From: Caulochytrium protostelioides
Taxonomy: Eukaryota; Chytridiomycota; Caulochytriomycetes; Caulochytriales; Caulochytriaceae
DNA length: 38,895 nucleotides
Assembly: GCA_003615045.1 (NCBI GenBank)
Contig: ML014284.1
Span: 1-38,895, forward strand
Reading direction: 5' to 3'
Shown: positions 18,808-29,101 of the stretch, in pieces
How positions within the stretch are numbered: position 1 is the first letter of the stretch
Layout: the number at the start of each line of letters is the position of its first letter
Made by a program: the position numbers and the translations under genes
The notes under the pieces: generated by a model
What the model was told of the DNA's origin: nothing
Databases searched by the model: none
What the model saw: the letters and a program-made list of their open reading frames with translations, nothing else

Positions 18808-21183
18808 CTATCTCGAAAGCGTGGACACCAGCGGCCGACCGTGCTCGAGCAGGGCCTGATAGGCCGTCTGAAAGTCGCGCTCGCGGGCGGCCAGCGCGGC
18901 AGCGGCGGCTTCGGCCTGCGCCGTGCGGCACGGCAGCGCCCGCGCCTCGCCGTCGTCGAGCATCGAAAACAGCCGAAAATCACGCTCGGCCTGCATGCGC
19001 GTCTGCTGCACGTGGGCGAGCTGCGCCTGCAGCTGCTGGTGGCGCCGCTGCAGACCGCGGAACGCGGCGCTGACCTGGGATTCCGCATCGCCCGTCTGCT
19101 GCGCCACTTGCGCCATCCGCCGGCGCAGTCCCGCATGCTCCCGCTGCAGCAGATCCCGATGCTGCCGGGGGGTGAGGCTCTTCACATCAAACCATCGGCC
19201 GGCCGCGGGCATGTCGCGCGCGGTGTCGTCGTGTCCAAGCGACGTCCGATCGGCAACAGGATCGGGAACCGACGGCGCCATTGCATCAAAGCGGTATGCA
19301 TCGATGGGCGGTTCCGTCGCGAGAAAGGCCGCCGTGGTCGCGGCCGACGGCGTGAGAGGCCATGTCGGTGAAGCCGCCAGCTCGTCGTCAATCAGTGCGC
19401 GGGCCGTAGCGAGTTGCGCCGCCGAGGGCACCGCCATCACCGCCGCCGCGGCGAGGATATCAGGGTCGACATCTTGCTGCTGTGCGAGCGGCTCCTCCAT
19501 GGCATCGTAATACAGCAGCCGCTCAACCTCGTCGCGAACTAACTGTGCCACAGCGTCGTCGGGGGGCGCCGGTGCCAGCAGGAAATCCAACGGCCGCGGC
19601 AGCTGCCGCTGGAGAACCGACGACAGTTGCAATCGACGGTCCCGCTCCGCGTCCCGCCGCTGCGCTTCCAGACGCTGCGCCACGTGCTCGGCATCCTCGA
19701 TGCCGTTGCCGCCGCCGCCACTGCCACCGGAGGCACCCGCTGCCAACGGTTCGGGCGCCGTCGGTGCTACGATCTCAAAGTCGTTCTTGGGCGCAGGCAG
19801 CGCCGCGAACATGGCTACCAGCCTCGCGCGCTGCTCTGCGAGCGCCGTCTGGGGGTCGCGCACGATCGCCTGCCCAGTCGCCGTCGTCGGCGCCGGGGGC
19901 AGAGTCGTCGCTTCGGCGCCACCCGCGTCGGCGTCTGACTCAAGGGCCACGTCGGCGCCCGAGAGCGGTGTCGGTGCTTCGGTCAAGCGTCGTAAGTTGC
20001 GGGCGTCCTGGTGGCGCTTGCGCGTGGCGCCGTCCTCGCCGTCGACGCGGTCCCGTGCCGCGTGCTGGAGCGCTAGCGCGGAGGCAGGGAGCCCCGGCGC
20101 GCGGAAGCCGCCGTCGAGAAAGCCGCCGCCATGGCCGCCGGTCTCGACGCCGACGAGCTGCTGGGTTGCGTGGTTGGTGTGGCTGAGCTTGGCCACGACG
20201 TCCAGCGTCGCCTCGGCATGGTGGGGTGCGGGCAAGGTCAGCGTCCGCTGTGGACCGGCGCCGGCCGCATTCGCTTGGATGGCGGCTCGCTCGGCGGCGA
20301 CGCGGTCGCGATTCGTCTGGCGCTGCTGGGCGATGCGCTGCTTCTCGGTGTCCGACAGCTTGCGGCGCTTCGCCTGCGCCTGCTCGGCCTCGTCCTCAGC
20401 GGCGGCGCGGTGCTTGTTATCGAGGTGGCGCAGCAGCGTGTCGGTGAAGGCCGCCGAGTCGCGCTCGGCCTCTCGAGCGCGCTCGGCCGTCACGGCGTGG
20501 GCGCCCTCGGGGGCGGGGGTATAAAAGGGAATATCCGCATTGACGTCAATGCCCTTCACTTTGATCTGCAGCTTCGAGGCAATGCCGGCGGCCTTGAGCT
20601 CGCGTCGCTTCTGCAGCATGGCGAGCCGGCGACTGGCTTCGAGCTGGCGCTCGCGCGCTTTCCGCTTGGCCTTCTTGCCCATCGTGTTGGCGAGTCGCGC
20701 GCGCGCCTCGCTGAGCATTTCCTTTTCGTCCTCGTCCATATCCACCGGATCGGGCCGCGCCGGCTTGGTTTCCGGCTCGGGATCGACCTCGCCGGGCTGC
20801 AAACGGCGCCCGCCCGGACGCGAGGAGCCCGAAGCGGCGAGACTTACGCCCTGCGCGTCGGCTTCGGCTTCTTCGAGCAGCCGCTGGTAGCGCTCGAGAC
20901 ACTGAGTCGGCGTGCGGCCAACAATCGGGGCGATGGTACGCCATTGCGTTGGCATGAGCTTAGCGAGATGCAAGAGCTTCTCGTCCTCGGCCTGGCTCCA
21001 CTCCGTCTTCTTAATGGCCGGATCCAGCCATTCATACCAGCGGGCCTTGATCTGCTTGGGGGTTTTCCGCGTCAGCAGCGACGCGATGCGCTCCCACTGA
21101 TTCAACCCATACTTCATGATGGCGGCTTTGAGGACCTCGTCCTCGGTGTTTTTCCAAACACCGCCTTTGATGAAGACGCGCAT
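18808..21183 (-). CDS. CDC5: Pre-mRNA splicing factor Cdc5/Cef1 (CDC5L)
   Basis: Predicted 791 aa, close to the roughly 800 aa of animal CDC5L. It is a core member of the Prp19 (NTC) complex, needed for spliceosome activation in the nucleus. The start MRVFIKGGVWKNTEDEVLKA is nearly invariant in the family and fixes ATG 21183. Two Myb repeats follow: R2 with W10, W30 and W49, and R3 with W62, W81 and an aromatic Y99. A basic region (GKKAKRKARERQLEASRRLA) and the conserved segment KVKGIDVNADIPFYTPAP come next, then KRRKLSDTEKQRIAQQRQT. The middle is low complexity. The C-terminal quarter is a Gln/Ala/Arg-rich coiled coil, the part that contacts other NTC subunits in known orthologues. No intron is evident. 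Confidence 0.95.
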   Translation of the reverse strand: MRVFIKGGVWKNTEDEVLKAAIMKYGLNQWERIASLLTRKTPKQIKARWYEWLDPAIKKTEWSQAEDEKLLHLAKLMPTQWRTIAPIVGRTPTQCLERYQRLLEEAEADAQGVSLAASGSSRPGGRRLQPGEVDPEPETKPARPDPVDMDEDEKEMLSEARARLANTMGKKAKRKARERQLEASRRLAMLQKRRELKAAGIASKLQIKVKGIDVNADIPFYTPAPEGAHAVTAERAREAERDSAAFTDTLLRHLDNKHRAAAEDEAEQAQAKRRKLSDTEKQRIAQQRQTNRDRVAAERAAIQANAAGAGPQRTLTLPAPHHAEATLDVVAKLSHTNHATQQLVGVETGGHGGGFLDGGFRAPGLPASALALQHAARDRVDGEDGATRKRHQDARNLRRLTEAPTPLSGADVALESDADAGGAEATTLPPAPTTATGQAIVRDPQTALAEQRARLVAMFAALPAPKNDFEIVAPTAPEPLAAGASGGSGGGGNGIEDAEHVAQRLEAQRRDAERDRRLQLSSVLQRQLPRPLDFLLAPAPPDDAVAQLVRDEVERLLYYDAMEEPLAQQQDVDPDILAAAAVMAVPSAAQLATARALIDDELAASPTWPLTPSAATTAAFLATEPPIDAYRFDAMAPSVPDPVADRTSLGHDDTARDMPAAGRWFDVKSLTPRQHRDLLQREHAGLRRRMAQVAQQTGDAESQVSAAFRGLQRRHQQLQAQLAHVQQTRMQAERDFRLFSMLDDGEARALPCRTAQAEAAAAALAARERDFQTAYQALLEHGRPLVSTLSR

Positions 21184-22339
21184 AGCGGCGAGTGGAAAGC
21201 TGGGGATGGGTGCTGGGAAGAGAAGAACAAAGTTTGCTGGGGGGGCGGCGAGGCCCGCGAGTGAGCGAGCGCGGTCAAGCAGATAAAGTCAGACTTCAGA
21301 GGCTCGCGTAACGGAGATGGGACCGGAGTTGAGGATCCAGGGAAAGGGGGTCCAGAACTGAGGAATAGAGCAGCCCCGCGGCGGGGCAACGACTACACAG
21401 CCTGCGCCTGCGCGGGGTCTGTGAGAAACAGCCGTGGGCACGCGAGCACGCCGGTGGTCGTGAGGGCGTCGGACAACAGGCGGTCGTCCTGAATTCGCCA
21501 GCACCCCGACGGATCCAATGGCTGGGTGGTAGGCCGACGGCCGTTCCTACACGGCGACAGGCTGCCGAGCCACGCGCGGCACTGTATCGTACGGCGTCGC
21601 ATGAGCGAAGGGCCCAACGCCTTCTGGCGGATGCGGAACGCACCACGCGTCTGTCCGTCACACATCCCTTGTGAAGGCACTCGCGCCTCCGTGACGCTCC
21701 GGCCGTCGCCCTCCACCCGGCGGTCCCGCCGTCCACGCCTCCACGTCGTGGCGGAGCCGACCCGCTCACCACACCTTGCTCGCATCGGACCTCCCTGGCG
21801 CGAGGGGCTTGGCGCCCATGGCCACGGCGTTGTCGCAGTTTGAAAGCGGGAAAAGAGACATGCGGGGGGCGTCGCCGATCCTCGCGCTTCGACGTCTGTT
21901 GTTGGCACGCGCCGTCACGGATCGGATGCCTGAAGAAGGCGAGGGACACGTTCTTGACCGGCACGCAGCCCTCGCCGTCCATCGCATATAAAGCATTCAT
22001 TCGAAACAAGCGAGAGATGCAATGACGATGGTGCAGCGGCTCACACTCAAATCCGTTTGCTTGTTCTGCGCACAGGCCAACAGACGGCTTTCTGCGATGG
22101 CGCAGCGGCGATGACGCTCCACGCAAATGCCATGCCCCGTGAGAGCGGCCTGCGAGCCATCGATGCCGAACGCGGCTGCCCGAGCCCGAGCTGACTTGAC
22201 TCGTGTCGTCCGCCCGGAAAGATGCGTCGATCCCGTGACATGGCACTCTTGGATGGGATCGTGCTTGACTGACCTTCACTACGGTGAATTAAGAAAGTTC
22301 CGCAAAAATAGAAATAGATACATGTAAAATGAACAAAAA

Positions 22340-22372
22340 CGGCCGGTAGGCCGCCCTCCGTAATGCGGAGGG
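22340..22372. other. Two back-to-back perfect hairpins
   Basis: The first hairpin is cggcc-ggta-ggccg (22340-22353). The second, starting at the very next base, is ccctccg-taatg-cggaggg (22354-22372). They sit at the end of an AT-rich stretch (22265-22340). This could be part of a structured RNA or a 3' end signal; nothing nearby decides it. Confidence 0.4.
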
Positions 22373-22417
22373 AGATTCGAGCCTGATTTCTAAGCGACCA
22401 CGAAGACGTTCCGCGCG

Positions 22418-22792
22418 CTATTTTGATCGCGCCCGGCTGCAGACCATGTTGCGCGCGCCAAACGCCTCACGATTCACCGCGCACGGCGATGAAGCGGACA
22501 ATGCTAAGTCTCGACGTGGCCGAGCATGCCACGGCCGCCTCGAGGTCCGGGAAAGGGCGACGGGCATCGATGACCTGGGGATGCGTTGGTGTACTTGGCC
22601 ACGGCGGTCACCACTCGTGGCCGCTCGCGGGTGGGCCAGCTGCCGTTTCTTGGCCACCGCGACCAGCCGCCGGCCGTGCGGCGAGCGGCGGATGTCTACG
22701 CCCCCCAGAGGCGAGGGGCTCTCAGATCCCACCGAGAAAATATAGCATGATTGGAAGTCGGGGTCCGGCAAGGCGCCCTCCAGCGACGCCAT
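22418..22792 (-). CDS. Doubtful short ORF, 124 aa
   Basis: The ORF opens with an ATG in an excellent context (gaagccATGG) and its first third (ALPDPDFQSCYIFSVGSESP, then GGVDIRRSPHGRRLVAVAKK) reads like real protein. The rest is Arg/Ser-rich. The alternative minus frame from about 22595 to 22485 (VIDARRPFPDLEAAVACSAT) also looks coding, which suggests either a small unspliced-looking gene with an intron or a decayed gene. No family is recognised. Confidence 0.2.
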   Translation of the reverse strand: MASLEGALPDPDFQSCYIFSVGSESPSPLGGVDIRRSPHGRRLVAVAKKRQLAHPRAATSGDRRGQVHQRIPRSSMPVALSRTSRRPWHARPRRDLALSASSPCAVNREAFGARNMVCSRARSK

Positions 22793-23233
22793 GGCTTCGG
22801 CTGCTTTCCTGACACAGCTGTGGCATCAGCGCCCGTGACGCGGTCGGCTCGACGACCATCTCTTCGCCGCCCAGGCGATATCTATTTTTTGCACGCTCAA
22901 GGTGGACGGTGGCGCGGGTCCGTGTCGCCCGACAAAGACAAGCGTCGGCCGATCTATTTCGGAAGCCACTCACGGGCCACGCTCAGCAGACAACGCATCC
23001 GGTAGGACCAATGCCCGATCCATGAGGCAAGCGCCGAGTCGAGTCTGTAAGGCGCCTGCGTGTTCGCACGACCCAGACGGTCTCACCAACATGGCGCCAC
23101 ACGACGGCCGATCATGCCGAGAGTAGGTCCAGTCAGGAACGCAGCTGCTGCTAGCTCGCTCATCGACCGGTGAAGGGGGCCCGAGGTTCGCGGCCAGCCA
23201 CGACAGAACGCGGGAGCCGGCGCCGATCGAAGC

Positions 23234-23241
23234 TATATAAG
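23234..23241 (+). promoter_or_regulatory. TATA box of the mucin-like gene
   Basis: The sequence tatataag precedes a pyrimidine-rich leader. The ATG of the next plus-strand gene is at 23730, so the 5' leader would be about 460 bases long unless it is spliced. Confidence 0.5.
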
Positions 23242-23729
23242 AGCATGGCCTTCTACCCCTCCACTGCTTCCACTTCTGACCACGACTTTCATGGAATCAT
23301 GCGGTGGACAAGTAGAGCTCCCTCCCTCTAGTTGATCCCCTCATCCTCATCCTCATCCTCAACGAGCAACACACTTCACTCCTGGCAGGCATCCAGTGAG
23401 ACCAACGCTCTCAACCATCTCCCTAATTGCACTAACGTATCCACCTGATCCTCTCCTAATTATTTTTTGTTTTCCACCGATCCTTCTGTATCACTAGTTT
23501 TGTTCCATCGCTCCTCTATTTCAGACCGCTGCATCGCCCGCGCACCAACATATACGCGCAACACTATCCATACGACAATCTCTCATCTTCCCAGGCAGGT
23601 CCTTCTTAATCTCTACATCTTTCCACAGAAACGTCTTGTGTACTCTCACTCTGTGACCCCTTTTCTTGCACATTTGCCACAAACTCTTCCCCAGAATCTC
23701 GGGTTCCCCCCGAACACCCTCTTACGAAA

Positions 23730-25226
23730 ATGGTTCGTCTCGGCATGGCGATCGCAGCTGTCGTGCTGCTCGCGACATCCGGCGTGCAGGCCGCGCCTAC
23801 AGGCACAAAATCGAGCGGCAGCTCTTCGGGCCACGGCTCCAGCTCCGGCGTAGGCTACGGTAGTGGCTCTAGCTACGGCAGCGGCAGTGGTAGCGGTTCC
23901 GGCTACGGCAGTGGTAGCGGATCCAGCTACGGCAGTGGTAGCGGATCCAGCTACGGCAGTGGTAGCGGATCCGGCTACGGCAGTGGCTCTGGATATGGCG
24001 GTGGCTCCGGCTACGGCACCACCACCAAGAAGGTGACAACCACCACCAAGAAGTCGACCACCACCACGAAGACGACGACGGTGCCAAAGCCCACGACGGT
24101 GAAGACGACGACGACGCCTAAGACCACCACGGTCAAGACCACCACGGTCAAGACCACCACGGTCAAGACGACGACGACGCCCAAGGCGACCACCACCAAG
24201 ACCACCACCGTTCCCACGACCACCACCATCAAGACCACGACTACGACGAACGTGCCGACGACCACCACCACGACCGTTCCGACCACCACCACCACCTCGG
24301 CTGCGCCGGTCCTCACTTCGGACATGACCACCACGATCCCGACGACGACAACGACCACCACGACCTCGTCGGCTGCCCCGGTGGTGACGCAGGACACAAC
24401 GACGACCACGGTCCCAGCGACAACCACAACGACCACGGTCCCGACGACCACGACCACGACCACGACCACGGTCCCGACGACCACGACCACCACCACCACC
24501 ACCGAGGACTGCACGACGCCGGTAGTGATCCCGACGACGACGACCACCACCACCACCACCACGCCGGTGCCGACGACCACGAGCGCTGTACCGGCGCCGG
24601 CTACGACCACGGGCGGCTACGGCGTGCCGACATGCGGCTTCGGCAGCACCAACATGGGTTACGGCTGCGCGGCGACCACGACGACCACGACGACGGTCGC
24701 GCCGACGACATCGGGCGCGCCCGCGGTCCAAACGCCGGAGCCCACGCCGGAGCCCACGACGCAGCCCACGACGGAACCCACAATGGAGCCCACGCCGACG
24801 CCGGTCGGGACCCCTGAGCCGACACTGGAGCCGACGCTGGAACCCACGCCCGAGGTCACGCCGGAGCCCACGCCGGAGCCCACGCTGGAGCCTACAATGG
24901 TGCCAGTCCCGACCCCGACCCCCACGCCGGACTACGGCTACGGTGGCACCCCGACCGACGACAGTGAGGAGCCGGTCGAGTGTGCGTCCGGCTTCGAGAT
25001 GGATGACGATGGCAGCTGCTTCGCGGACGAGGAGCCGCTGCCCGAACCGACCGAGACTGTGAAGAAGCCGGCGGTGACGACGCCCGGCACTACGCCGACA
25101 TTCGACGTCTCGTACCCGACCGATGGCGCCAACCTTGTAGCCAGCGGCGGCTTCCGCATCCTGGCGTCGAACGTTTGGTCGTCGGTGCCGGCCGCAGCGC
25201 TCGCTGGTCTGGTGCTCCTCTTGTAA
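23730..25226 (+). CDS. Thr-rich mucin-like GPI-anchored cell-surface protein
   Basis: Predicted 498 aa. Residues 1-21 are a signal peptide ending before APTG. Next come Gly-Ser-Tyr repeats (units such as YGSGSGSS), then a very long Thr-rich block of (T)nVP and TTTVK repeats, which should be heavily O-glycosylated. A short segment with cysteines ([17 protein letters not shown]) follows, then PEPT/LEPT repeats, and an acidic Cys-containing segment ([20 protein letters not shown]). The C-terminus is a hydrophobic tail ([15 protein letters not shown]) after small residues, as in a GPI-anchor signal. It is therefore probably an extended stalk in the cell wall or on the plasma membrane, used for adhesion or protection. 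The repeats make the reverse strand an artefactual Val-rich ORF. ATG 23730 has an A-rich upstream context (acgaaaATGG). Confidence 0.88.
   Translation: MVRLGMAIAAVVLLATSGVQAAPTGTKSSGSSSGHGSSSGVGYGSGSSYGSGSGSGSGYGSGSGSSYGSGSGSSYGSGSGSGYGSGSGYGGGSGYGTTTKKVTTTTKKSTTTTKTTTVPKPTTVKTTTTPKTTTVKTTTVKTTTVKTTTTPKATTTKTTTVPTTTTIKTTTTTNVPTTTTTTVPTTTTTSAAPVLTSDMTTTIPTTTTTTTTSSAAPVVTQDTTTTTVPATTTTTTVPTTTTTTTTTVPTTTTTTTTTEDCTTPVVIPTTTTTTTTTTPVPTTTSAVPAPATTTGGYGVPTCGFGSTNMGYGCAATTTTTTTVAPTTSGAPAVQTPEPTPEPTTQPTTEPTMEPTPTPVGTPEPTLEPTLEPTPEVTPEPTPEPTLEPTMVPVPTPTPTPDYGYGGTPTDDSEEPVECASGFEMDDDGSCFADEEPLPEPTETVKKPAVTTPGTTPTFDVSYPTDGANLVASGGFRILASNVWSSVPAAALAGLVLLL
23853..24020 (+). repeat. Tandem Gly-Ser-Tyr coding repeat
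   Basis: Units of the type ggtagcggatccagctacggcagt recur with small variations, encoding GSGSSYGS. The near-identical units at 23915-23970 show recent unit duplication. Confidence 0.85.
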
Positions 25227-26528
25227 GGTATTCTCTTTTTCTTAGTTATGGTATCGCATGATTTTAATAATAATGATCCAATTTCGATTTCAACCTGCGC
25301 CGCAAGAACTCCTGATTTTAGAGTGTACGGTCGATGGCGGCCGATATCGCTAACGATCAAAAATTCGAGGAGTAAAGGGAAAGAACTTCAGCAGGAGCAG
25401 ACAGAACCGAAAATCAGCGATGCTGGAACACACCTCTTGCCATCGCGTTTCAGAGATGCTGGAAAGCGCGTAGCTCCTGACATTTCTACCGGATGGCAGG
25501 GCATCAACCGTTTCGCTGGACCTAAATGGATCTGAACAAGACTGGAAGCAAGACAGCCGTCGTGAACTCCATCGTGACCTGACAAGATGGTGAGAGCCCT
25601 TGCGATCGAATCCACTCACCGTGGACCATTGATACCAACCGGCAATCGTCCCGAACGCGCTGGAAGCGGACACGGAATGGCCGCTGCCTGGCACCGTCGT
25701 TGGCGTGGCGGAGCAAGATGGCACAGGGACCGGAGTGGGATGGAGTGAGAGGGGAGGCCGCCGCCGCGACCTGTTGCTTGCGGCCCGGCGGCAGTCCGTC
25801 AGCGGAGCGGCGACAGCCGGTCCGCCGGCCCGTCTCGAAGCCCCCAGCCGATCCATGCTGACGCCGCCGCCGCCACCGCCGCCGCCGCCGTCCGTTCCGG
25901 CCGACCGCTGTTCCGCCTGCCCAAACGTCTGTATAAACGCGCGCGGCTACCCCTCTCACCCGGTGACTCCGATGGTCGATGCCGACACGGGTCGATGTCC
26001 CCCGTTCATGATCGTATCCTGAATTCTGCGCGATGGCAGATCGATGGGACACGGTGGTCGGCGACGACGAATCTCTCGATCCGCTCACGGTCGTGTCGCC
26101 CGCCTCCGCTGGCACCGCACTCTCCGCATTGTTCCTGCTCCGGCTTCCGCGTCTGTTTCTTTTTCTGTTTCTGGCTCGAATCGTGTTATAGCCCTTATCG
26201 GACGGATGTGAGGAAGGGTGACGCAGAGGCGCTGCGATTCTCACGTCCCCACGGTCACACGGATACCAGAACATATCTCGCCTTGCCGGTGCCTGACCGG
26301 ATCTCGTGATCATCGTTCACACCACATTCGCCGTTTCGGTGTCTGCGCGGCGTATCGGTGGTCAACCGTGAATGGAAGCACCATCCGCATCAGTGCAACG
26401 CACCCGGTTCGGTGGTGCCTTCCTTCCCCCTTCTTCTCGGATCTGCTGTCGGTGGTCCCTCCGTCCGCCGTGCTTCCTGTGTCGCTCGATTGTCACCGAC
26501 GAATCCACGCTCAGCACGGCGAGCCGCC
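25227..26528. other. Intergenic region upstream of the SGNH/PC-esterase-like gene
   Basis: The first 150 bases are AT-rich and hold the 3' end of the mucin-like gene (taataataatg near 25265-25275). Further on there is a GCC/GCCACC run near 25865-25890, a TATA-like tataaacg at 25932-25939 and an upstream ORF at 26372-26773. No convincing gene. Confidence 0.4.
25932..25939 (+). promoter_or_regulatory. TATA-like element
   Basis: The sequence tataaacg in GC-rich surroundings, about 590 bases upstream of the ATG at 26529. If used, the transcript would have a leader long enough to include the ORF that begins at 26372. Confidence 0.3.
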
Positions 26529-26773
26529 ATGATGCACGCGCTGGCGTCGCCCACGGCGGCCAAGGGGCGTGTGCAGGGCGATCTGCCGCTGCACCGCGGC
26601 CTGCGGCGACTCCGCCGCCCGCGCCTGATTTACTTTCTCGTGATCGTCATGATCCTCGGGATCGCCATGTTTGTCTTCAACGGCCACGAGGAGCCCTACG
26701 GCATCGAGTTGAAGGACCCGCGACACCACCAGGCGGCGCCCCACGCCGGCATCATTGCGCCGCTGCCGCTTGA
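26372..26773 (+). other. Upstream ORF overlapping the start of the SGNH/PC-esterase-like gene
   Basis: An ATG at 26372 (gtgaATGG context) opens a 133-codon frame that runs through and past the main start at 26529 in another frame. If the transcript begins upstream of 26372, this uORF would reduce translation of the main protein. The encoded peptide itself has no protein-like features. Confidence 0.3.
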
Positions 26774-27141
26774 CACCACCACGGCCAGGCTCTTCAATCT
26801 CACCTACCAGGCCCATGAAATCGATCCCTACGGCACGGGCATTGCCGGCGAGCACTCGCCCCAGTGGTTGGCCTGTCCCGAGACGAGCGAGATGGCCGGC
26901 ACGACCATCGCGCAGCGGCTCAGTCCGCTGCGCCGCCGTGCTGCCGCGTTCTGGCTCGGCGAGCCCGGCTACGATGATCTCGTTGACCTCGTGACCGGCG
27001 CCCGGCTCTGCTTGTATCTCGCCGTCGAGAGCTATCTGGTGCCGTCGCGCCCGGTCTCGCCGCCGCCGCCCGCGCCAACGGCGGCCGCTACGACGCCCAA
27101 CAAGGCGGGCGCGGCGGTAGCCACTCCGGCAGCGCCGACGC

Positions 27142-27172
<31 letters not shown>

Positions 27173-28502
27173 CGTTCCGCCCGTGCAGCCGATTCAAGAC
27201 TACCCGCCTGATGCAGCTGTCATTACCGTCGCGGGCCATGATTTTACTTTCTCGGTGCCCATGCCTAAGGACTACACGACCCTGTCCTTCATCGACGAGG
27301 ATGCCACGGATGCGGCCTCTAAGATGAAGGAGGTCCGTTTATACCGCATTCCGATCGTGTTTCACGACCCGGACACCTATACCATTTCGATCTCCCTGGA
27401 GCATACGAACTATCAGTGGAACTTTGAAGAGCAGGAACACGTGCTCTGGGACCCCTATGACGTGCCGATCGTGCTGAACCCGGACTTGCCAGACCTCGTC
27501 GTAGTGGGCCCGCATGTTTTGGTCCGCGGCGACCGCATCAATGCGGCATCCTATCATGCCTTGCCGTTGTGCACGAACGGCGACCACCGCGGCCGATGGG
27601 TGCCCGGCCACCTGCTCGGTTATAACAAGCCCCGCCCGCTGCAGTCCAGCGAGAATCGCGAGGACTACCCGGTTCCGACCTACGAGAACCACGTCTGGGT
27701 CCCTTATACCTGCCGGTATCGCCGGTGGACGCATGCTGACTTCCAGGAGCAGTGCCTCGAGCCGCACTATCCGGCGTTGCACCTGTACGGCGACTCCAAT
27801 GTGCGCCGCGGCCTCAAGGCCATCGCGACGGGTGGCGCGTTCTGCCACACCTGGTACAATGAGACCGACTCGACGTGCCAGTGCCGCGACTGGAATCTCA
27901 GCGTCCCGCATATGGATCCCGAGGCCGAGAACCAGATGATCCCCGATGTGGCAGGCACGTCGAATACCTATATCTACTTCTTTAGCTGGAAGGGCATCCA
28001 GAACTGGGGCCCGAACTGGCGCGAAGCCATCAACGCCACGATGATCGACACGCGCCTCAGGGCCATCGACGAAAGTCGCGAGTATGCGCCGCCGAAGGCC
28101 GTTGTCGTCAGCATGATCAACTGGGACGCCGCCTACGGGTCCTGGCCCGTCTACGAGAAAGCCGTCCCTGAGCTCGTCGCCTATCTGAAACGTACCTACA
28201 CGGACCACGGGATTCCGATCATTTTCCGCCCGGGCCAGTTCTACTGCTGCCGCATCGACGAGGTGGCCCAAGGCCGCCGGCGGCTGAGCCACTTCCGCGT
28301 CGCGGCGATGAACGAGTTGGCCCAGCGCATGCTGGTCGAGCAGCTCGGTGCCCGCATCTGGGATATCTACAGCCTCGGCTCGCAGCAGCAGGGGCCGGCG
28401 CGCGCCCGAGGCCTGTCCTGTGGCAGCAACCATGCAGGTCGAGACTTTGTCGACATTGAAAACACCATCCTGATGAACATGCTCTGCAACCAGGTGGTCT
28501 AG
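26529..28502 (+). CDS. Type II membrane protein with SGNH/PC-esterase-like domain
   Basis: Predicted 657 aa from ATG 26529 (agccgccATGATG). A short basic cytosolic tail precedes one transmembrane segment (LIYFLVIVMILGIAMFVF, about 33-52), so the bulk faces the Golgi lumen or the outside. A Pro/Ala linker with a poly-Pro run divides an N-terminal lumenal part from the catalytic-looking part. The latter has CRYRRWTHADFQEQCLEPHY followed by LHLYGDSNVRRGL (S423), the GDS-x-x-R block of PC-esterase/NXPE/TBL/Cas1-type proteins, several cysteines, and a C-terminal CGSNHAGRDFVDIENTILMN that may supply the Asp/His. Family members are linked to O-acetylation or de-esterification of glycans. That function here is inference. 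The alternative GTG-initiated extension to 26358 is unlikely in a eukaryote. Confidence 0.82.
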
Positions 28503-28512
28503 TCGCGTCGCA

Positions 28513-28570
28513 TCGACTCGACTCGACTCGACTCGACTCGACTCGACTCGACTCGACTCGACTCGACTCG
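28513..28570. repeat. (TCGAC)n pentanucleotide minisatellite, about 11.6 units
   Basis: A pure five-base repeat starting 11 bases after the stop codon of the SGNH/PC-esterase-like gene, followed by an imperfect unit set to about 28586. It would form part of that gene's 3' UTR. Confidence 0.95.
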
Positions 28571-29101
28571 AGACAACTCGACTCGCGTCTTAGTTTACTC
28601 CCCATTCTGACAATCAATGATTCCACGTAAGCATTCACGTAAACACGCTCTCGGATGGTGAGAGGAACGTACAGTTCAGCGACGTCGGCATGCTGTTCGG
28701 AGTACGAAACTGAGAAGGCAGGACTTTGCTTGGGCGATCTGAAGGGTGGCGGGTGGGGGGGGCGTCCCCCAACCCACATACCACACACCACAACCCACAG
28801 CCCGCGTGAACGGTTTGAAAGTCCGCCGTCGCGCCTTCCGTCCTCTTTACACGCACGTGCTGCCCCCCCATAGCCTCCCGTGAACCAACCGAGGGGCGCG
28901 GCCGCGGGATAACCCGAGGTCAGCATCCGAGTAGGAGAGATCCTGCAACCACAAAGACGTCAGCTTCACCGACCTCGCCTTCAGCGCCCCCCCACCCCCA
29001 TCCCGCCTCGAAATCCCTTTACACTGCACGGCACGGCACGATACGACAAAGCGCGGTACGGAACCGATCCTTCTCTACGGATCTTTCGAGCACATTCGAC
29101 C
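28571..29101. other. Intergenic region upstream of the methyltransferase
   Basis: It holds the 3' flank of the SGNH/PC-esterase-like gene and the promoter of the next plus-strand gene. A C/A-rich stretch (ccacacaccacaaccca near 28781-28797) and a run of ggcacggcacgatacga-type short repeats (29027-29046) precede the start. No gene or clear TATA box. Confidence 0.4.

Larger units (their letters stand above)
21184..23729. other. Long intergenic region, Cdc5 / mucin-like gene
   Basis: About 2.5 kb, the largest gap here. It holds the divergent promoters, a pair of adjacent hairpins at 22340-22372, a short ORF at 22418-22792 and a patch near 21770-22000 where minus-strand frames look faintly coding (ATG 22000, reading RMNALYAMDGEGCVPVKN) but soon lose protein-like composition. 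From 23234 onward it is the TATA box and long pyrimidine-rich leader of the mucin-like gene, which may contain a 5' UTR intron. Confidence 0.45.

Noticed and set aside
20519-20532. TATA-like gtataaaaggg
   Set aside because: It lies inside the Cdc5 coding sequence, in the conserved PFYTP segment.
21296-22279. 327-codon minus-strand ORF
   Set aside because: The first ATG-led part looks faintly coding, but most of it is Arg/Ser/Cys-rich without domains. Kept only as a weak finding.
24011-24610. Val-rich ORF antisense to the mucin-like gene
   Set aside because: Produced by the reverse complement of ACC/ACG Thr codons. No start context or family.
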